Shown here: in pieces, positions 32,390 through 40,906 of the stretch | Layout: every line of letters starts with the position of its first letter | Position numbering within the stretch: position 1 is the first letter of the stretch | Source: Bacillus nitratireducens | GTDB taxonomy: Bacteria > Bacillota > Bacilli > Bacillales > Bacillaceae_G | Direction of reading: 5' to 3' | Assembly: GCF_001884135.1 (NCBI RefSeq) | Contig: NZ_MAOC01000026.1 | Coordinates: forward strand, 186,001 to 250,000 | Length of the DNA stretch: 64,000 nt | The notes under the pieces: model-generated | Told to the model about the DNA's origin: nothing | Database searches by the model: none | The model's input: the letters and a program-made list of their open reading frames with translations, nothing else | Position numbers and translations under genes: made by a program

Positions 32390-34459
32390 ATGAGTAACAT
32401 ATTTGAAGAAGAATTACAGAAAATGAAAGATATTTTATGTACGATGGATGAGCAATTAGAGCAACTTGAAAAAATCCCAGTTTATTATGGAGAAGATTTT
32501 AAAGAGCAAATTCTTGAAAGTATGAGGGAGTCTAATAGACAAAACTTACGTATTGGTGTACATGAACCGTATTTTGGAAGATTAGACTTTCAGGAGGATG
32601 GCAAGGAAGAAGTTATGCCGATTTACATCGGTAAAGTAGGTGTTTCAGATAAAGATACGATGAAACCAATTGTAATTGATTGGCGTGCACCTGTCGCTAG
32701 TATGTTTTATTCATTTACTGGTGGTGAAGAATTAGCATTTTATCATTCACCAGACGGGTTAGTAGAAGGTGATGTTTATTTAAAACGAAACATCTCCATC
32801 CGAAAAAGAGAACTAGAACGTGTTGTTGATACATATGTAAAAGGAAATGAAGATGTCTCGCATGCTGATGATTTTCTTCTATATCGATTAGGTGAGAATA
32901 AAGATAATAAATTAAAGGATATCGTTTCGACTATACAATCAGAGCAAAATGATATTATTCGTGCGGAAAAAAACTTACCATTATTAATTCAAGGGGTTGC
33001 AGGGAGCGGAAAAACAACGATCGCTTTACATCGCCTTGCTTTTTTAATTTATGAATATCGTGAACAACTTGAAGCGGAGAGAATGATCGTATTCGCTCCA
33101 AACAGTTTGTTTTTAGACTATATTTCAAGTGTACTTCCTGAGTTAGGGGTAGGAAATATTAGTCAAACAACGTTTCCAGATTGGGCATTGCGTCTGCTAG
33201 AGGGTTCAGTGAAACTGAAGCAGACAGAAGAAAAATTGAAAGAAGCTTTCTCAATTAATCGCGATGAAAAAAAGGTTATGCTAGGTAAATTGAAAGGCAC
33301 GCTGGAATTTAAGTCGTTTATTGAAGGAAGAATGATTCAATTTGAAAAAGATTTAGTGCCAACAAAAGATTTTGAGGCATGGGATAAAGCTGTTATTCCA
33401 GTAGAAGACGTTAAAAAATGGATGCAGGTTGAATATAAACACTATCCATTAAAGAAAAGAAGAGAACGTTTAGTCGGCCGTATGAAGCGCTGGATTGAAA
33501 TTGAGCTTAAAAAGTTTGGAGAAACAAACGAGAAAAAATTACTAAAAAAAGAAGCGACAAAGAGATTGAACACATATATGAATTTTTGGCCGAAAATGAG
33601 CCCGCTTTCACTATATAATTCAATGATAAAGAGTAAGGAAATACTCGAAGTATTACCTGAAGAACTTGTTCAAGAAACAGAAAAGAATTGTCGTAAAAAA
33701 GAAGTGTATGTAGAAGACTTACCAGCTTTAATTTACATACAACATCGCATAACAGGAATTGAAATGGGACAAAAGTTCCATCACGTCGTTATTGATGAAG
33801 CGCAGGATTTCTCGCCATTCCAAGTATATGTATTAAAAGAAATTACACTAGGTAATTCTTTCACTATATTAGGTGATTTATCTCAAGCGATTTATGATTA
33901 TCAAGGAATTGAAGATTGGAATGCTTTTAAGGAAGTATTCCAAGAAACAGGTTATTATGAACTGACGAGAAGTTATCGTTCTACAAAAGAAATTATTGAA
34001 TTTGCGAATGAAATAATAAGAAATGCAGAAATTCCTGTAGGACTTGCTACACCAGTTTTCCGTAGCGGGGAAGACGTGAAAGTAATTCGGGCAGAGGACC
34101 AATTTACTGAAGTTTTAAAGACAGTACAGCATTTGCAAAATGAAGATGTGAAAACAATTGCGGTAATTGGAAGAACAGATGATGAATGCCGTGATATATA
34201 TGAGAAATTAACAAATGCAGGGTTGACTGTTAACTTCATTGAAGCAGATCAAAGTAAGTATGAAGGTGGCATTTCGGTAGTACCTGTATACTTGGCGAAA
34301 GGATTAGAATTTGATGCAGTACTTCTAATCGACGTTGATGAGGAGCATTACAAAAATACAAAACATGATGCGAAATTATTGTATGTCGGATGTACAAGAT
34401 CGCTGCATGATTTATGGATTTTCTATAGTGGGGAAGTATCTCCGTTAATTAAGAGATAG
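32390..34459 (+). CDS. HelD-like UvrD/Rep-family helicase
   Basis: 689 residues from MSNIFEEELQKM, behind GACAGGAGGG. Walker A GVAGSGKTTIALHR is near residue 205, Walker B-like VVIDEAQDFSPFQ near 470, then LTRSYRSTKEI and a C-terminal GLEFDAVLL and LYVGCTRSLHDLW. The N-terminal 200 residues include IDWRAPVASMFYSF, typical of HelD proteins that release RNA polymerase from DNA. It is shorter than B. subtilis HelD (about 774). RNA polymerase recycling is the best guess; a true DNA helicase is the alternative. Confidence 0.88.
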   Translation: MSNIFEEELQKMKDILCTMDEQLEQLEKIPVYYGEDFKEQILESMRESNRQNLRIGVHEPYFGRLDFQEDGKEEVMPIYIGKVGVSDKDTMKPIVIDWRAPVASMFYSFTGGEELAFYHSPDGLVEGDVYLKRNISIRKRELERVVDTYVKGNEDVSHADDFLLYRLGENKDNKLKDIVSTIQSEQNDIIRAEKNLPLLIQGVAGSGKTTIALHRLAFLIYEYREQLEAERMIVFAPNSLFLDYISSVLPELGVGNISQTTFPDWALRLLEGSVKLKQTEEKLKEAFSINRDEKKVMLGKLKGTLEFKSFIEGRMIQFEKDLVPTKDFEAWDKAVIPVEDVKKWMQVEYKHYPLKKRRERLVGRMKRWIEIELKKFGETNEKKLLKKEATKRLNTYMNFWPKMSPLSLYNSMIKSKEILEVLPEELVQETEKNCRKKEVYVEDLPALIYIQHRITGIEMGQKFHHVVIDEAQDFSPFQVYVLKEITLGNSFTILGDLSQAIYDYQGIEDWNAFKEVFQETGYYELTRSYRSTKEIIEFANEIIRNAEIPVGLATPVFRSGEDVKVIRAEDQFTEVLKTVQHLQNEDVKTIAVIGRTDDECRDIYEKLTNAGLTVNFIEADQSKYEGGISVVPVYLAKGLEFDAVLLIDVDEEHYKNTKHDAKLLYVGCTRSLHDLWIFYSGEVSPLIKR

Positions 34460-34475
34460 GAATATATAATAAATT

Positions 34476-34519
34476 CAAGAGGCTTTTCTAGTAATGAACA
34501 GAAGACCTCTTGTTTTTCT
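34476..34519 (+). terminator. Terminator after the HelD-like gene
   Basis: CAAGAGG ... CCTCTTG with inner pairing, then TTTTTC. Confidence 0.7.
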
Positions 34520-34546
34520 ATATAAAGATACGGAGGAGAAAATGGA

Positions 34547-34879
34547 ATGATTACAAAAGTAATAACAAAAAGAAATTGGGAAATCGCCAAAACAACTAGA
34601 GAGATTAATGAAGCCTCTCTTAAAGATGAGGGGTTCATTCATTGTTCATTATTAGACCAAGCTTTAAAAGTTGCTCAAAAACATTTCAGTCATGAAGAAG
34701 ATGTATTATTACTTACAATTGATCCATCCCTAGTAAATGCAGAAATAAAATATGAACTTGCTTCTAACGGTCAAGAATACCCGCATGTATATGGAGTAAT
34801 CAATTTTGAGGCAATTGTAGGTGTTGTTCCATTTCTTAAAGAAAAGGGAGATTTTTTATTACCAGAGGGAAAAAGTTAA
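34547..34879 (+). CDS. DUF952 family protein
   Basis: 110 residues. Family landmarks are GFIHCSLLDQ and LLLTIDPSLV, then a YPHVYGVINFEAIVGVVPF end. DUF952 has an ADP-ribosyltransferase-like fold and unknown role, and often occurs as a stand-alone small protein. CGGAGGAG precedes the ATG; monocistronic with a terminator after it. Confidence 0.88.
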   Translation: MITKVITKRNWEIAKTTREINEASLKDEGFIHCSLLDQALKVAQKHFSHEEDVLLLTIDPSLVNAEIKYELASNGQEYPHVYGVINFEAIVGVVPFLKEKGDFLLPEGKS

Positions 34880-34907
34880 GAGTGTTATAGGTATTTAAGT
34901 TTGCTAG

Positions 34908-34939
34908 AAAAGCGCAAATTATATAGTTTGTGCTTTTTA
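34908..34939 (+). terminator. Terminator after the DUF952 gene
   Basis: AAAAGCGCAAA / TTTGTGCTTTTT with one wobble pair. Confidence 0.8.
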
Positions 34940-34980
34940 TTGTATATATTTTTTGAAAAATTATTGTTTTTGTCACACTA

Positions 34981-35028
34981 ATACTGTACGATACATAGTA
35001 TAAAACACATACTGTATGACATATAGTA
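34981..35028 (+). promoter_or_regulatory. Tandem PadR-type operator and promoter
   Basis: Two direct copies of an ATACTGTAYGA-type sequence 28 bases apart: ATACTGTACGATACATAGTAT (21 bp, 34981-35001) and a second at 35009-35028. The first is a dyad ATACT-N11-AGTAT. They lie just before the PadR gene with TAGTAT as possible -10, so autorepression by PadR is likely. Confidence 0.65.
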
Positions 35029-35047
35029 ATGAAAATGAGGTGGGTGA

Positions 35048-35395
35048 ATGGATACTTTATTAAATTCATTAATTACTGAGCTAAGGAGAGGGACATTGAC
35101 ATTAGCGGTTTTAAGTCAACTAAGAACGCCGCAATATGGATATTCGCTTGTCCAATTATTGGAGCAATCAGGAATCGTAATCGATCAAAGTACTTTATAT
35201 CCACTACTTCGCCGATTAGAAAAGCAGGAGCTAGTGACGAGTAGTTGGGATAAAACGGAGAGTAGACCTCGTAAGTATTATGTTTTAAGTGAATACGGAT
35301 TAGAGATATTTTTGCAGTTAAAAAAGGAATGGATAAAGGATTCGAAAGAACTGTATAACTTATTAAAGGAGGAGGAAAAGAATGAGTTTGATTGA
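35048..35395 (+). CDS. PadR family transcriptional regulator
   Basis: 115 residues. The winged helix includes LAVLSQLRTPQYGYSLVQLL and the wing region LYPLLRRLEKQELVTSSW followed by RPRKYYVLSEYG. It is the usual DNA-binding partner of a HAAS-domain membrane protein, encoded by the next gene with a 14-base overlap. Tandem operator-like repeats before it suggest autoregulation. Confidence 0.92.
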   Translation: MDTLLNSLITELRRGTLTLAVLSQLRTPQYGYSLVQLLEQSGIVIDQSTLYPLLRRLEKQELVTSSWDKTESRPRKYYVLSEYGLEIFLQLKKEWIKDSKELYNLLKEEEKNEFD

Positions 35396-36383
35396 TATGT
35401 ACGTCGAGGAAGTTGCGAAGAGATTACCTGAAAAAAATCGTGAAGATATTACGCTTGAATTACGGTCGACAATAGAGGATATGTTACCTGATGAGTACAA
35501 TGAGGAAGATGTAAAGAGTGTCCTTGGAAAATTGGGGAGCCCAGTTTCATTGGCTAATGGTTATTTGGATAGACCGATGCATTTAATTGGGCCACGTTAT
35601 TTTGATGTGTATACGACATTATTAAAAATGATCATACCAATTGCAGCTGTTATCGCACTCATTTCAATGGTTGCAGAAAATTTTATAGGCTATACTGGTG
35701 ATCAAGCAGTATTAAATGTTATTTTACAATTGATAGGTAAAGGTATTGGGGAAATTATCGAAGTAGGCCTCCATGTATTTTTCTGGTTGACACTAGTATT
35801 TGCTGTTATAGAAAGAACGGATAAAGAAAAGGACCCACAACCATTAACAACAAGTTTAAAAAAATGGACGCCAGATGATTTGAAAAATATTTCGTATATC
35901 CCGAAGAAAAAGGCGATCTCAAAGTTTGAAGTGTTTGGAGGTTTGATGTGGACTGCAATATGGGCCACACTTTACTTTTATGCGAATCATCTTGTAGGTA
36001 TATATCATGGTACAGAAAGCGGACTGAAATTTGTCGCGCCAACTTTTAATCAAGATGTGTTACTTCAGTATTGGCCAATCGTTGTAATTATGATCGTATT
36101 TGAAATAGGTATATCTCTTTATAAGTTAGTACAAGGACAATGGACGAAAAAGTTGGCAATTTGGAATGGTATTCTTCAAATAGGTGGAACAATAGTATTC
36201 ATTGTAATTGTAGTAAATCCGCATTTATTTAACGAAGGATTTATTACGTATGTGGCAAATGTGTTTACTACTTCTCCAGAGGAATTTAAAAAGTGGTTAA
36301 TTGGTGGAGGGATAATTATCTCCATAATATCTGCGGTACTAAATGCAATTGATGGTTTTCGAAAATCTAGAATTCGGTTGTAA
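35382..36383 (+). CDS. HAAS-domain membrane protein, PadR partner
   Basis: 333 residues. The N-terminal 70 residues are the helical HAAS signalling domain: YVEEVAKRLPEKNREDITLELRS is the diagnostic region, followed by VLGKLGSPVSLANGYL. Five or so membrane helices follow. PadR-HAAS pairs are a common one-component/membrane sensing arrangement in Firmicutes; the HAAS domain is thought to bind or signal to PadR. The effector and the wider regulon are unknown. Confidence 0.85.
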   Translation: MSLIDMYVEEVAKRLPEKNREDITLELRSTIEDMLPDEYNEEDVKSVLGKLGSPVSLANGYLDRPMHLIGPRYFDVYTTLLKMIIPIAAVIALISMVAENFIGYTGDQAVLNVILQLIGKGIGEIIEVGLHVFFWLTLVFAVIERTDKEKDPQPLTTSLKKWTPDDLKNISYIPKKKAISKFEVFGGLMWTAIWATLYFYANHLVGIYHGTESGLKFVAPTFNQDVLLQYWPIVVIMIVFEIGISLYKLVQGQWTKKLAIWNGILQIGGTIVFIVIVVNPHLFNEGFITYVANVFTTSPEEFKKWLIGGGIIISIISAVLNAIDGFRKSRIRL

Positions 36384-36461
36384 AAATAAATTTGTATTAT
36401 TATTAGGTAGATCAGTTGAAAGAAAGGTACAGAGAAAGATCATTATGAAAGGAAGAAAACA

Positions 36462-36974
36462 ATGATAAGGGAAGCAATGAAAAAAGATGTAACATTTATT
36501 TTAGATATTTATAATGATGCAATCCTTAATTCAACAGCTGTATATGCGTATAAACCTGTAACCCTTGAAAATAGAATAGATTGGTATGAACAAAAAAAGG
36601 CTGATGGCTATCCAATTGTAGTCTATGAGCTAGATAATAAAGTAGTAGGATTTGCGACATTTGGCCCCTTTAGGGCATGGCCTGCCTATAAATATTCAGT
36701 TGAACATTCTGTGTATATTGATAGGGAATATAGAAAAAATGGAATTGGGTCCTCTTTAATGGAAGAATTAATCACAATTGCAAAAGAAAGAGAATATATG
36801 ACCTTAATTGCTGGAATTGATGCGGAAAATGAAAAAAGCATTGCAATGCATAAAAACTTCGGATTTGTTTATTCGGGAACAATAAAAAAGGCTGGTTATA
36901 AGTTCAATGGATGGCTAGATTTAGCTTTTTATCAATTGGAACTTAACGGACCTGGAAATCCTATCGAAGAATAG
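36462..36974 (+). CDS. Phosphinothricin acetyltransferase-like GNAT
   Basis: 170 residues matching the Pat/Bar-like branch: MIREAMKKDVTFILDIYNDA, FGPFRAWPAYKYSVEHSVY, motif A REYRKNGIGSSLMEEL and AGIDAENEKSIAMHKNFGF. The typical end GYKFNGWLDLAFYQLEL is present. Related enzymes acetylate methionine sulfone/sulfoximine or phosphinothricin-type amino acid analogues. Followed by a terminator. Confidence 0.88.
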   Translation: MIREAMKKDVTFILDIYNDAILNSTAVYAYKPVTLENRIDWYEQKKADGYPIVVYELDNKVVGFATFGPFRAWPAYKYSVEHSVYIDREYRKNGIGSSLMEELITIAKEREYMTLIAGIDAENEKSIAMHKNFGFVYSGTIKKAGYKFNGWLDLAFYQLELNGPGNPIEE

Positions 36975-37004
36975 ATGTATTCGTTATGCGCAATAATTAA
37001 TTTT

Positions 37005-37040
37005 AAAAGGTAGTGTGAAGAAATTTCATACTATCTTTTT
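37005..37040 (+). terminator. Terminator after the Pat-like gene
   Basis: AAAGGTAGTGTGAA / TTCATACTATCTTTTT with one wobble pair. Confidence 0.8.
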
Positions 37041-37138
37041 CTTATTGTGTTCATGATTATCATTTAGCAAAAAAGGATTCTTATATTCTATATCGAATTT
37101 TGAGAAGATGATAAAACGATATAAAAAGAGGGATGAAT

Positions 37139-37924
37139 ATGCAGGCTGTCATTGGAAAAATAAAAGAAATACAAACTGGTCAAGTTGGAATACTTGTTTA
37201 TTCAACAAAGAATGGAAATATAGTTGCTACCCATAACAATGAGCTATACGTTCCTTTAGCATCAGCAGCAAAAGTGGCAATTGGATTTGCAGTAGCAAAG
37301 ATGGTAAAGGATAAACTAATTAGTTGGAGTGATACACTTCATCACATTAAGTTTAATCCAAATGAAGATAGTGCGCAGTTATATCCTCACTTACAAGGCA
37401 GAGCTACATTAACACTTAGTAAAGCGGCTGAAGTAATGATAGCATGTCACGACAGCTATATTGCTCAGTCAATTGTTATACACTGCGGAGGATGGGATAC
37501 TGTCAAAGAATATGTTTCAACGAACTTTTCCAAGATTCATATACAGGAAAATCCTAGAGATGAGAAAAATATTGGGGAATTAAAACAAGTTCTTTCGCTT
37601 TTATTACATATTTTCCAAGGATATAAATCCGCACCAGAATTATGGGAACCAATTATAAGTGGAATGGTAATGCAACAAGGAGAGTATGAAGGTATACCGT
37701 ATTATCATTTAGCACATATGACAGGCGGATTATCCACGGCTACAATAAATATTGGTATAATAGGAATGTTTCATGAATTTCCGTTTCTTTATGTAATTGG
37801 GGAAAAGGATTTACCTAATCGATTTGATAATAAAGAGGTTGATGAAACAATTCTAGAAGCTTTGAAGTGCTTATATAAAGAATATAAGATGACAAGTGAA
37901 ACAAACGTTGTAACCGATAATTGA
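37139..37924 (+). CDS. Serine hydrolase of the class A beta-lactamase fold, no signal peptide
   Basis: 261 residues. The S-x-x-K motif is SAAK in VPLASAAKVAIGFAV; an SDN-like position is CHDSYIAQS, and a KTG-like element appears as HMTGGLSTATINIGI. There is no signal peptide or lipobox, so it would be cytosolic, unlike true beta-lactamases. AAGAGGG favours the ATG at 37139 over 37133. Probably a peptidase or esterase-like relative rather than a resistance enzyme. Confidence 0.8.
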   Translation: MQAVIGKIKEIQTGQVGILVYSTKNGNIVATHNNELYVPLASAAKVAIGFAVAKMVKDKLISWSDTLHHIKFNPNEDSAQLYPHLQGRATLTLSKAAEVMIACHDSYIAQSIVIHCGGWDTVKEYVSTNFSKIHIQENPRDEKNIGELKQVLSLLLHIFQGYKSAPELWEPIISGMVMQQGEYEGIPYYHLAHMTGGLSTATINIGIIGMFHEFPFLYVIGEKDLPNRFDNKEVDETILEALKCLYKEYKMTSETNVVTDN

Positions 37925-38063
37925 ATAAAAACGTTATTTTAATAGCAGGGAGGAGAATAGTGCACCTAAAGGAGTATGCCGTTTACAAAGGTGAATCCCT
38001 CATATATATCGAGACTATAAGGTAATGCGCTCAGCATGTGGGAGTGTCTGGTGATTTCTAACA

Positions 38064-38089
38064 TAAAAAGAGAGCACAAAGGCTCTCCT
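38064..38089 (-). terminator. Terminator for the collagen-like gene
   Basis: GAGAGC / GCTCTC stem; minus-strand T-run after it. Confidence 0.75.
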
Positions 38090-38142
38090 TAATGGTTTTG
38101 TGATCCGCCAGCAAAACGAAAAGCTTCAAGTACATCAATACA

Positions 38143-38865
38143 TTAGAAATTTTGTGAACACGAAGTACAAGGTCCACCAGTCGGCTGAAATACAACATTG
38201 TCAACAAAAGCTGTTGCGCCTTCTCCGCCTGTAGCAATATTTTGAAAAGCAACACATGCTGTAGTCACACCAGGAGGTATACATACAACAAGAGTATAAT
38301 GTTGGAAAAGAGATTGCGGTTGATTCATAACAGGTATAATATGTGGAATATTTAATGTACCAAGAGTTGTAAAGAGCGGAGGACATCCATGTCCAGGAAG
38401 TTCTGGAAAAGATACAGAAGCTATAAGAAATGCATTATCCCTTACATCCGCAGCAAAAGAAAACGTAAAACAACAGCCTTCGTCAACATCAACTGATTGA
38501 TTAATACTACCACCGGGTCCAATTGACGCAGCTAAGAGACTAAGTGTCCCATCTGAAAGGATGCGACCACTATGAGCGTTTGGAACACCTACCTCTGTAA
38601 CATCCCCAATTGGATTCCAACCAGGAACTGGATCGGTTATTATTGGTAGCTCATCAAATCCAGGGTTGTCAAGAACATTAGTACATGGACAACACGCTAC
38701 TGCTGTTGGTCCTGTTGGTCCTGTTGGTCCTGTTGGACCTGTTGGACCTGTTGGACCTGTTGGACCTGTTGGACCTGTCGGACCTGTTGGACCAATTTCA
38801 GGTGGAGGCATAGGGGGACCAAAACATTCGCACGGAATATGAAATTTCTTTTTAAATTCACTCAT
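38143..38865 (-). CDS. Collagen-like exosporium-type protein
   Basis: 240 residues. A short N-terminus ([18 protein letters not shown]) is followed by about ten Gly-Pro-Thr triplets, the collagen-like and usually glycosylated repeat of B. cereus-group spore surface proteins. A Cys-rich globular beta domain follows (starting CCPCTN, ending CTSC). It lacks the BclA-type exosporium targeting leader as I know it. AAGGATGG precedes the start, and a sigma-K-like promoter lies upstream. The repeat number is likely to vary among strains. Confidence 0.88.
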   Translation of the reverse strand: MSEFKKKFHIPCECFGPPMPPPEIGPTGPTGPTGPTGPTGPTGPTGPTGPTGPTAVACCPCTNVLDNPGFDELPIITDPVPGWNPIGDVTEVGVPNAHSGRILSDGTLSLLAASIGPGGSINQSVDVDEGCCFTFSFAADVRDNAFLIASVSFPELPGHGCPPLFTTLGTLNIPHIIPVMNQPQSLFQHYTLVVCIPPGVTTACVAFQNIATGGEGATAFVDNVVFQPTGGPCTSCSQNF

Positions 38866-38903
38866 TTTTACACCATCCTTATCATTCACCCACTTACACT
38901 CTA

Positions 38904-38931
38904 TAGTCTATGATTTGGCTAACACTTAAGT
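38904..38931 (-). promoter_or_regulatory. Sigma-K-like promoter of the collagen-like gene
   Basis: On the minus strand CATAGACTA (fits CATANNNTA) with an AC 17 bases before it, about 40 bases from the start codon. It would place expression in the late mother cell, consistent with a spore-surface product. Confidence 0.55.
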
Positions 38932-39171
38932 ATAAGGAAAAAGCCTTTAAAAATAAAAATAAGCATATGCCCTTATGTCACAGATATAAACCTATTCCAT
39001 TAATTGCTAGTTATATCGACATAAGTTACGCAAGAACAGGGTATGTATCAATGCCGGGGTTAATTAGTTTTTCATGTTTTGTTACATATGGTGGATTTGT
39101 ATGGATTAGTCTATTGAAATGAAGAAATAAAAATATGTAAACATTATAAGAATTGAAAGGAAGAAGTACAT

Positions 39172-39588
39172 ATGAAATGTATAGAGAACGGTACTCGCAC
39201 TGAAGGAGAATACATTAAAAATAAAGTAATTCAATATAACATGTCTATATTAAAAGATGAAGTAAAGCAACCGATGGAACAAGTAAGCTTCGTAGTGAAA
39301 GATGAAGATGGAAAAATCTTTGGCGGGGTAACAGGAACGATGTATTTTTATCATCTTCATATCGATTTTTTATGGGTGGATGAATCAGTTCGTCATGATG
39401 GTTATGGTAGTCAATTGCTACATAAAATTGAGGACATTGCGAAGGAAAAAGGGTGTAGACTCATTTTACTAGATTCATTTAGTTTCCAAGCACCAGATTT
39501 TTATAAAAAGCACGGATACCGAGAATATGGTGTTGTTGAAGATCATCCTAAAGGGCATAGTCAACACTTTTTAGAAAAGAGATTATAA
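39172..39588 (+). CDS. GNAT family N-acetyltransferase
   Basis: 138 residues. Motif A reads VDESVRHDGYGSQLLHKIE; FYKKHGYREYGVVEDHPKGH is the typical motif B end. The family resembles YhbS/TTR-like small GNATs that act on small amines. First of two GNAT genes side by side, each with its own ribosome binding site. Confidence 0.87.
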   Translation: MKCIENGTRTEGEYIKNKVIQYNMSILKDEVKQPMEQVSFVVKDEDGKIFGGVTGTMYFYHLHIDFLWVDESVRHDGYGSQLLHKIEDIAKEKGCRLILLDSFSFQAPDFYKKHGYREYGVVEDHPKGHSQHFLEKRL

Positions 39589-39627
39589 TAATATTATGTA
39601 TACTAGTTGATGGGAGGGAGAAAGAAA

Positions 39628-40032
39628 ATGTACACGTATAAATTACAACATGAACAACCAATCTGTGTAGAAAAAATAAAGAAACTTTACGATTCTGTAG
39701 GCTGGTGGCCAGAAAGAAAAGAAGTCGATATTGAAAAAATGTTAAAAAATAGTATAGCAATTGGAGTATGGGAAGAAAACGAATTAATTGGATTTGCTAG
39801 AGTTGTTACTGATGGTGTTTTTCGGGCGTATATTGAAGATGTTGTCGTACATGAAAGTGTAAGAAACAAAGGAATTGGTGAGAAGATGCTAACATTGTTA
39901 CTGAAAGAGATTTCTCATATTGATATTGTTAGTCTATTTTGCGGAGAGAAACTAATAAAGTTTTATGGTAAACAGCAATTTCAAGCGACGAAGCAAATTG
40001 TGATGCATCGTAATCAAATAGTGAAAGAATAA
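39628..40032 (+). CDS. GNAT family N-acetyltransferase
   Basis: 134 residues from MYTYKLQHE, behind GGGAGGGAG. Motif A is VVVHESVRNKGIGEKMLTLL; the preceding strand reads GFARVVTDGVFRAYIED, a pattern of the small stand-alone GNAT group. 39 bases after the previous GNAT gene, likely the same transcript. Confidence 0.87.
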   Translation: MYTYKLQHEQPICVEKIKKLYDSVGWWPERKEVDIEKMLKNSIAIGVWEENELIGFARVVTDGVFRAYIEDVVVHESVRNKGIGEKMLTLLLKEISHIDIVSLFCGEKLIKFYGKQQFQATKQIVMHRNQIVKE

Positions 40033-40047
40033 GAGGTGCCAATTAGA

Positions 40048-40401
40048 ATGAATGCAACAAGAGCATATTGTTTATCGAAAAGAAAAGCGACAGAAGATTC
40101 TCCAGATGGCTGGAGTGCAACATGTATGAGGTTAAATAATAAAATATTTGCGATAGTGAATCATGAAGAAGGGGAAAAAGCTGCAATTACATTAAAATGT
40201 GATCCAGAACTCTCTTTACGAATAAGGGAAGATTACCCGGAAACAATTATTCCTGGATATCATATGAATAAAAAACATTGGAATACGGTGTACATACATA
40301 AGGATGTAGGACAAGAACAAATTAATAAGATGATAGATTGGTCGTATGATTTAGTATTACAATCGTTTTCAAAGAAAAAGCAGCAAGAGTTATTGGATTA
40401 A
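40048..40401 (+). CDS. MmcQ/YjbR family protein
   Basis: 117 residues. Landmarks of the family (DUF419, CyaY-like fold) are KIFAIVN, ITLKCDPELSLRIREDYP, GYHMNKKHWNTVYI and the final MIDWSYDLVLQSF helix. The start is the ATG after AGAGGTG; a GTG at 40036 falls inside the binding site. Possibly co-transcribed with the GNAT genes. Some members are called DNA-binding, but the role is not settled. Confidence 0.87.
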   Translation: MNATRAYCLSKRKATEDSPDGWSATCMRLNNKIFAIVNHEEGEKAAITLKCDPELSLRIREDYPETIIPGYHMNKKHWNTVYIHKDVGQEQINKMIDWSYDLVLQSFSKKKQQELLD

Positions 40402-40422
40402 ATACAAAGTGAAGTCGACTAT

Positions 40423-40460
40423 AAATAGCTAGTAAAATGATTATATTTTACTAGCTATTT
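40423..40460 (+). terminator. Long perfect hairpin, likely terminator
   Basis: 16-bp perfect stem AAATAGCTAGTAAAAT / ATTTTACTAGCTATTT; the following T-run is short. Confidence 0.6.
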
Positions 40461-40493
40461 GCAGTTTAAAATTATGAATTAGGGGATTTTGAA

Positions 40494-40880
40494 ATGAATA
40501 CGAAACGAAATAGATTACTATATGCATTGTTTACTATAGTTGTTATTATTTTAGGTCTTAGTTCAAGAAAGTTTGCTTTTGCGTTACCAGATTTGTTAAA
40601 TGAGTACTTAGGTGATGCTTTATGGGCATTAATGATTTTTACTGGATTCGGATTTTTGTTTCCTAAAATAGAAATGAAGAAATTAGCTTTTATTAGTTTG
40701 ATATTTTGCTACGGGATTGAAATTAGCCAATTGTACCATGCGGAATGGATTGATAGCATTCGCGCAACGACTTTAGGTGGACTCGTATTAGGTTACGGAT
40801 TTTTATGGAGTGATTTAGTGGCTTACACAATTGGTGTTGGAGTCGGATTGTTTTGCGAGTATATATTATGGAAGAAATAA
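40494..40880 (+). CDS. DUF2809 membrane protein
   Basis: 128 residues, four membrane helices. Family features are LGLSSRKFAFALPDLLNEYLGD, DALWALMIFTGFGFLFP, GIEISQLYHAEWID and the R-A-T-x-L-G-G-L-V-L-G-Y-G-F segment. DUF2809 proteins resemble VanZ-like folds; function unknown. Confidence 0.85.
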   Translation: MNTKRNRLLYALFTIVVIILGLSSRKFAFALPDLLNEYLGDALWALMIFTGFGFLFPKIEMKKLAFISLIFCYGIEISQLYHAEWIDSIRATTLGGLVLGYGFLWSDLVAYTIGVGVGLFCEYILWKK

Positions 40881-40906
40881 GTGACTTTAAAAAGGGGGAT
40901 TTGTAC

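Noticed and set aside
38701-38800. Short tandem DNA repeats resembling a CRISPR or satellite
   Set aside because: The 9-base periodicity is the coding sequence for Gly-Pro-Thr triplets of a collagen-like protein; there are no spacers.
38910-39122. 70-residue ORF between the collagen-like and GNAT genes
   Set aside because: No ribosome binding site and it runs over the promoter of the divergent collagen-like gene; no family features apart from chance hydrophobic stretches.
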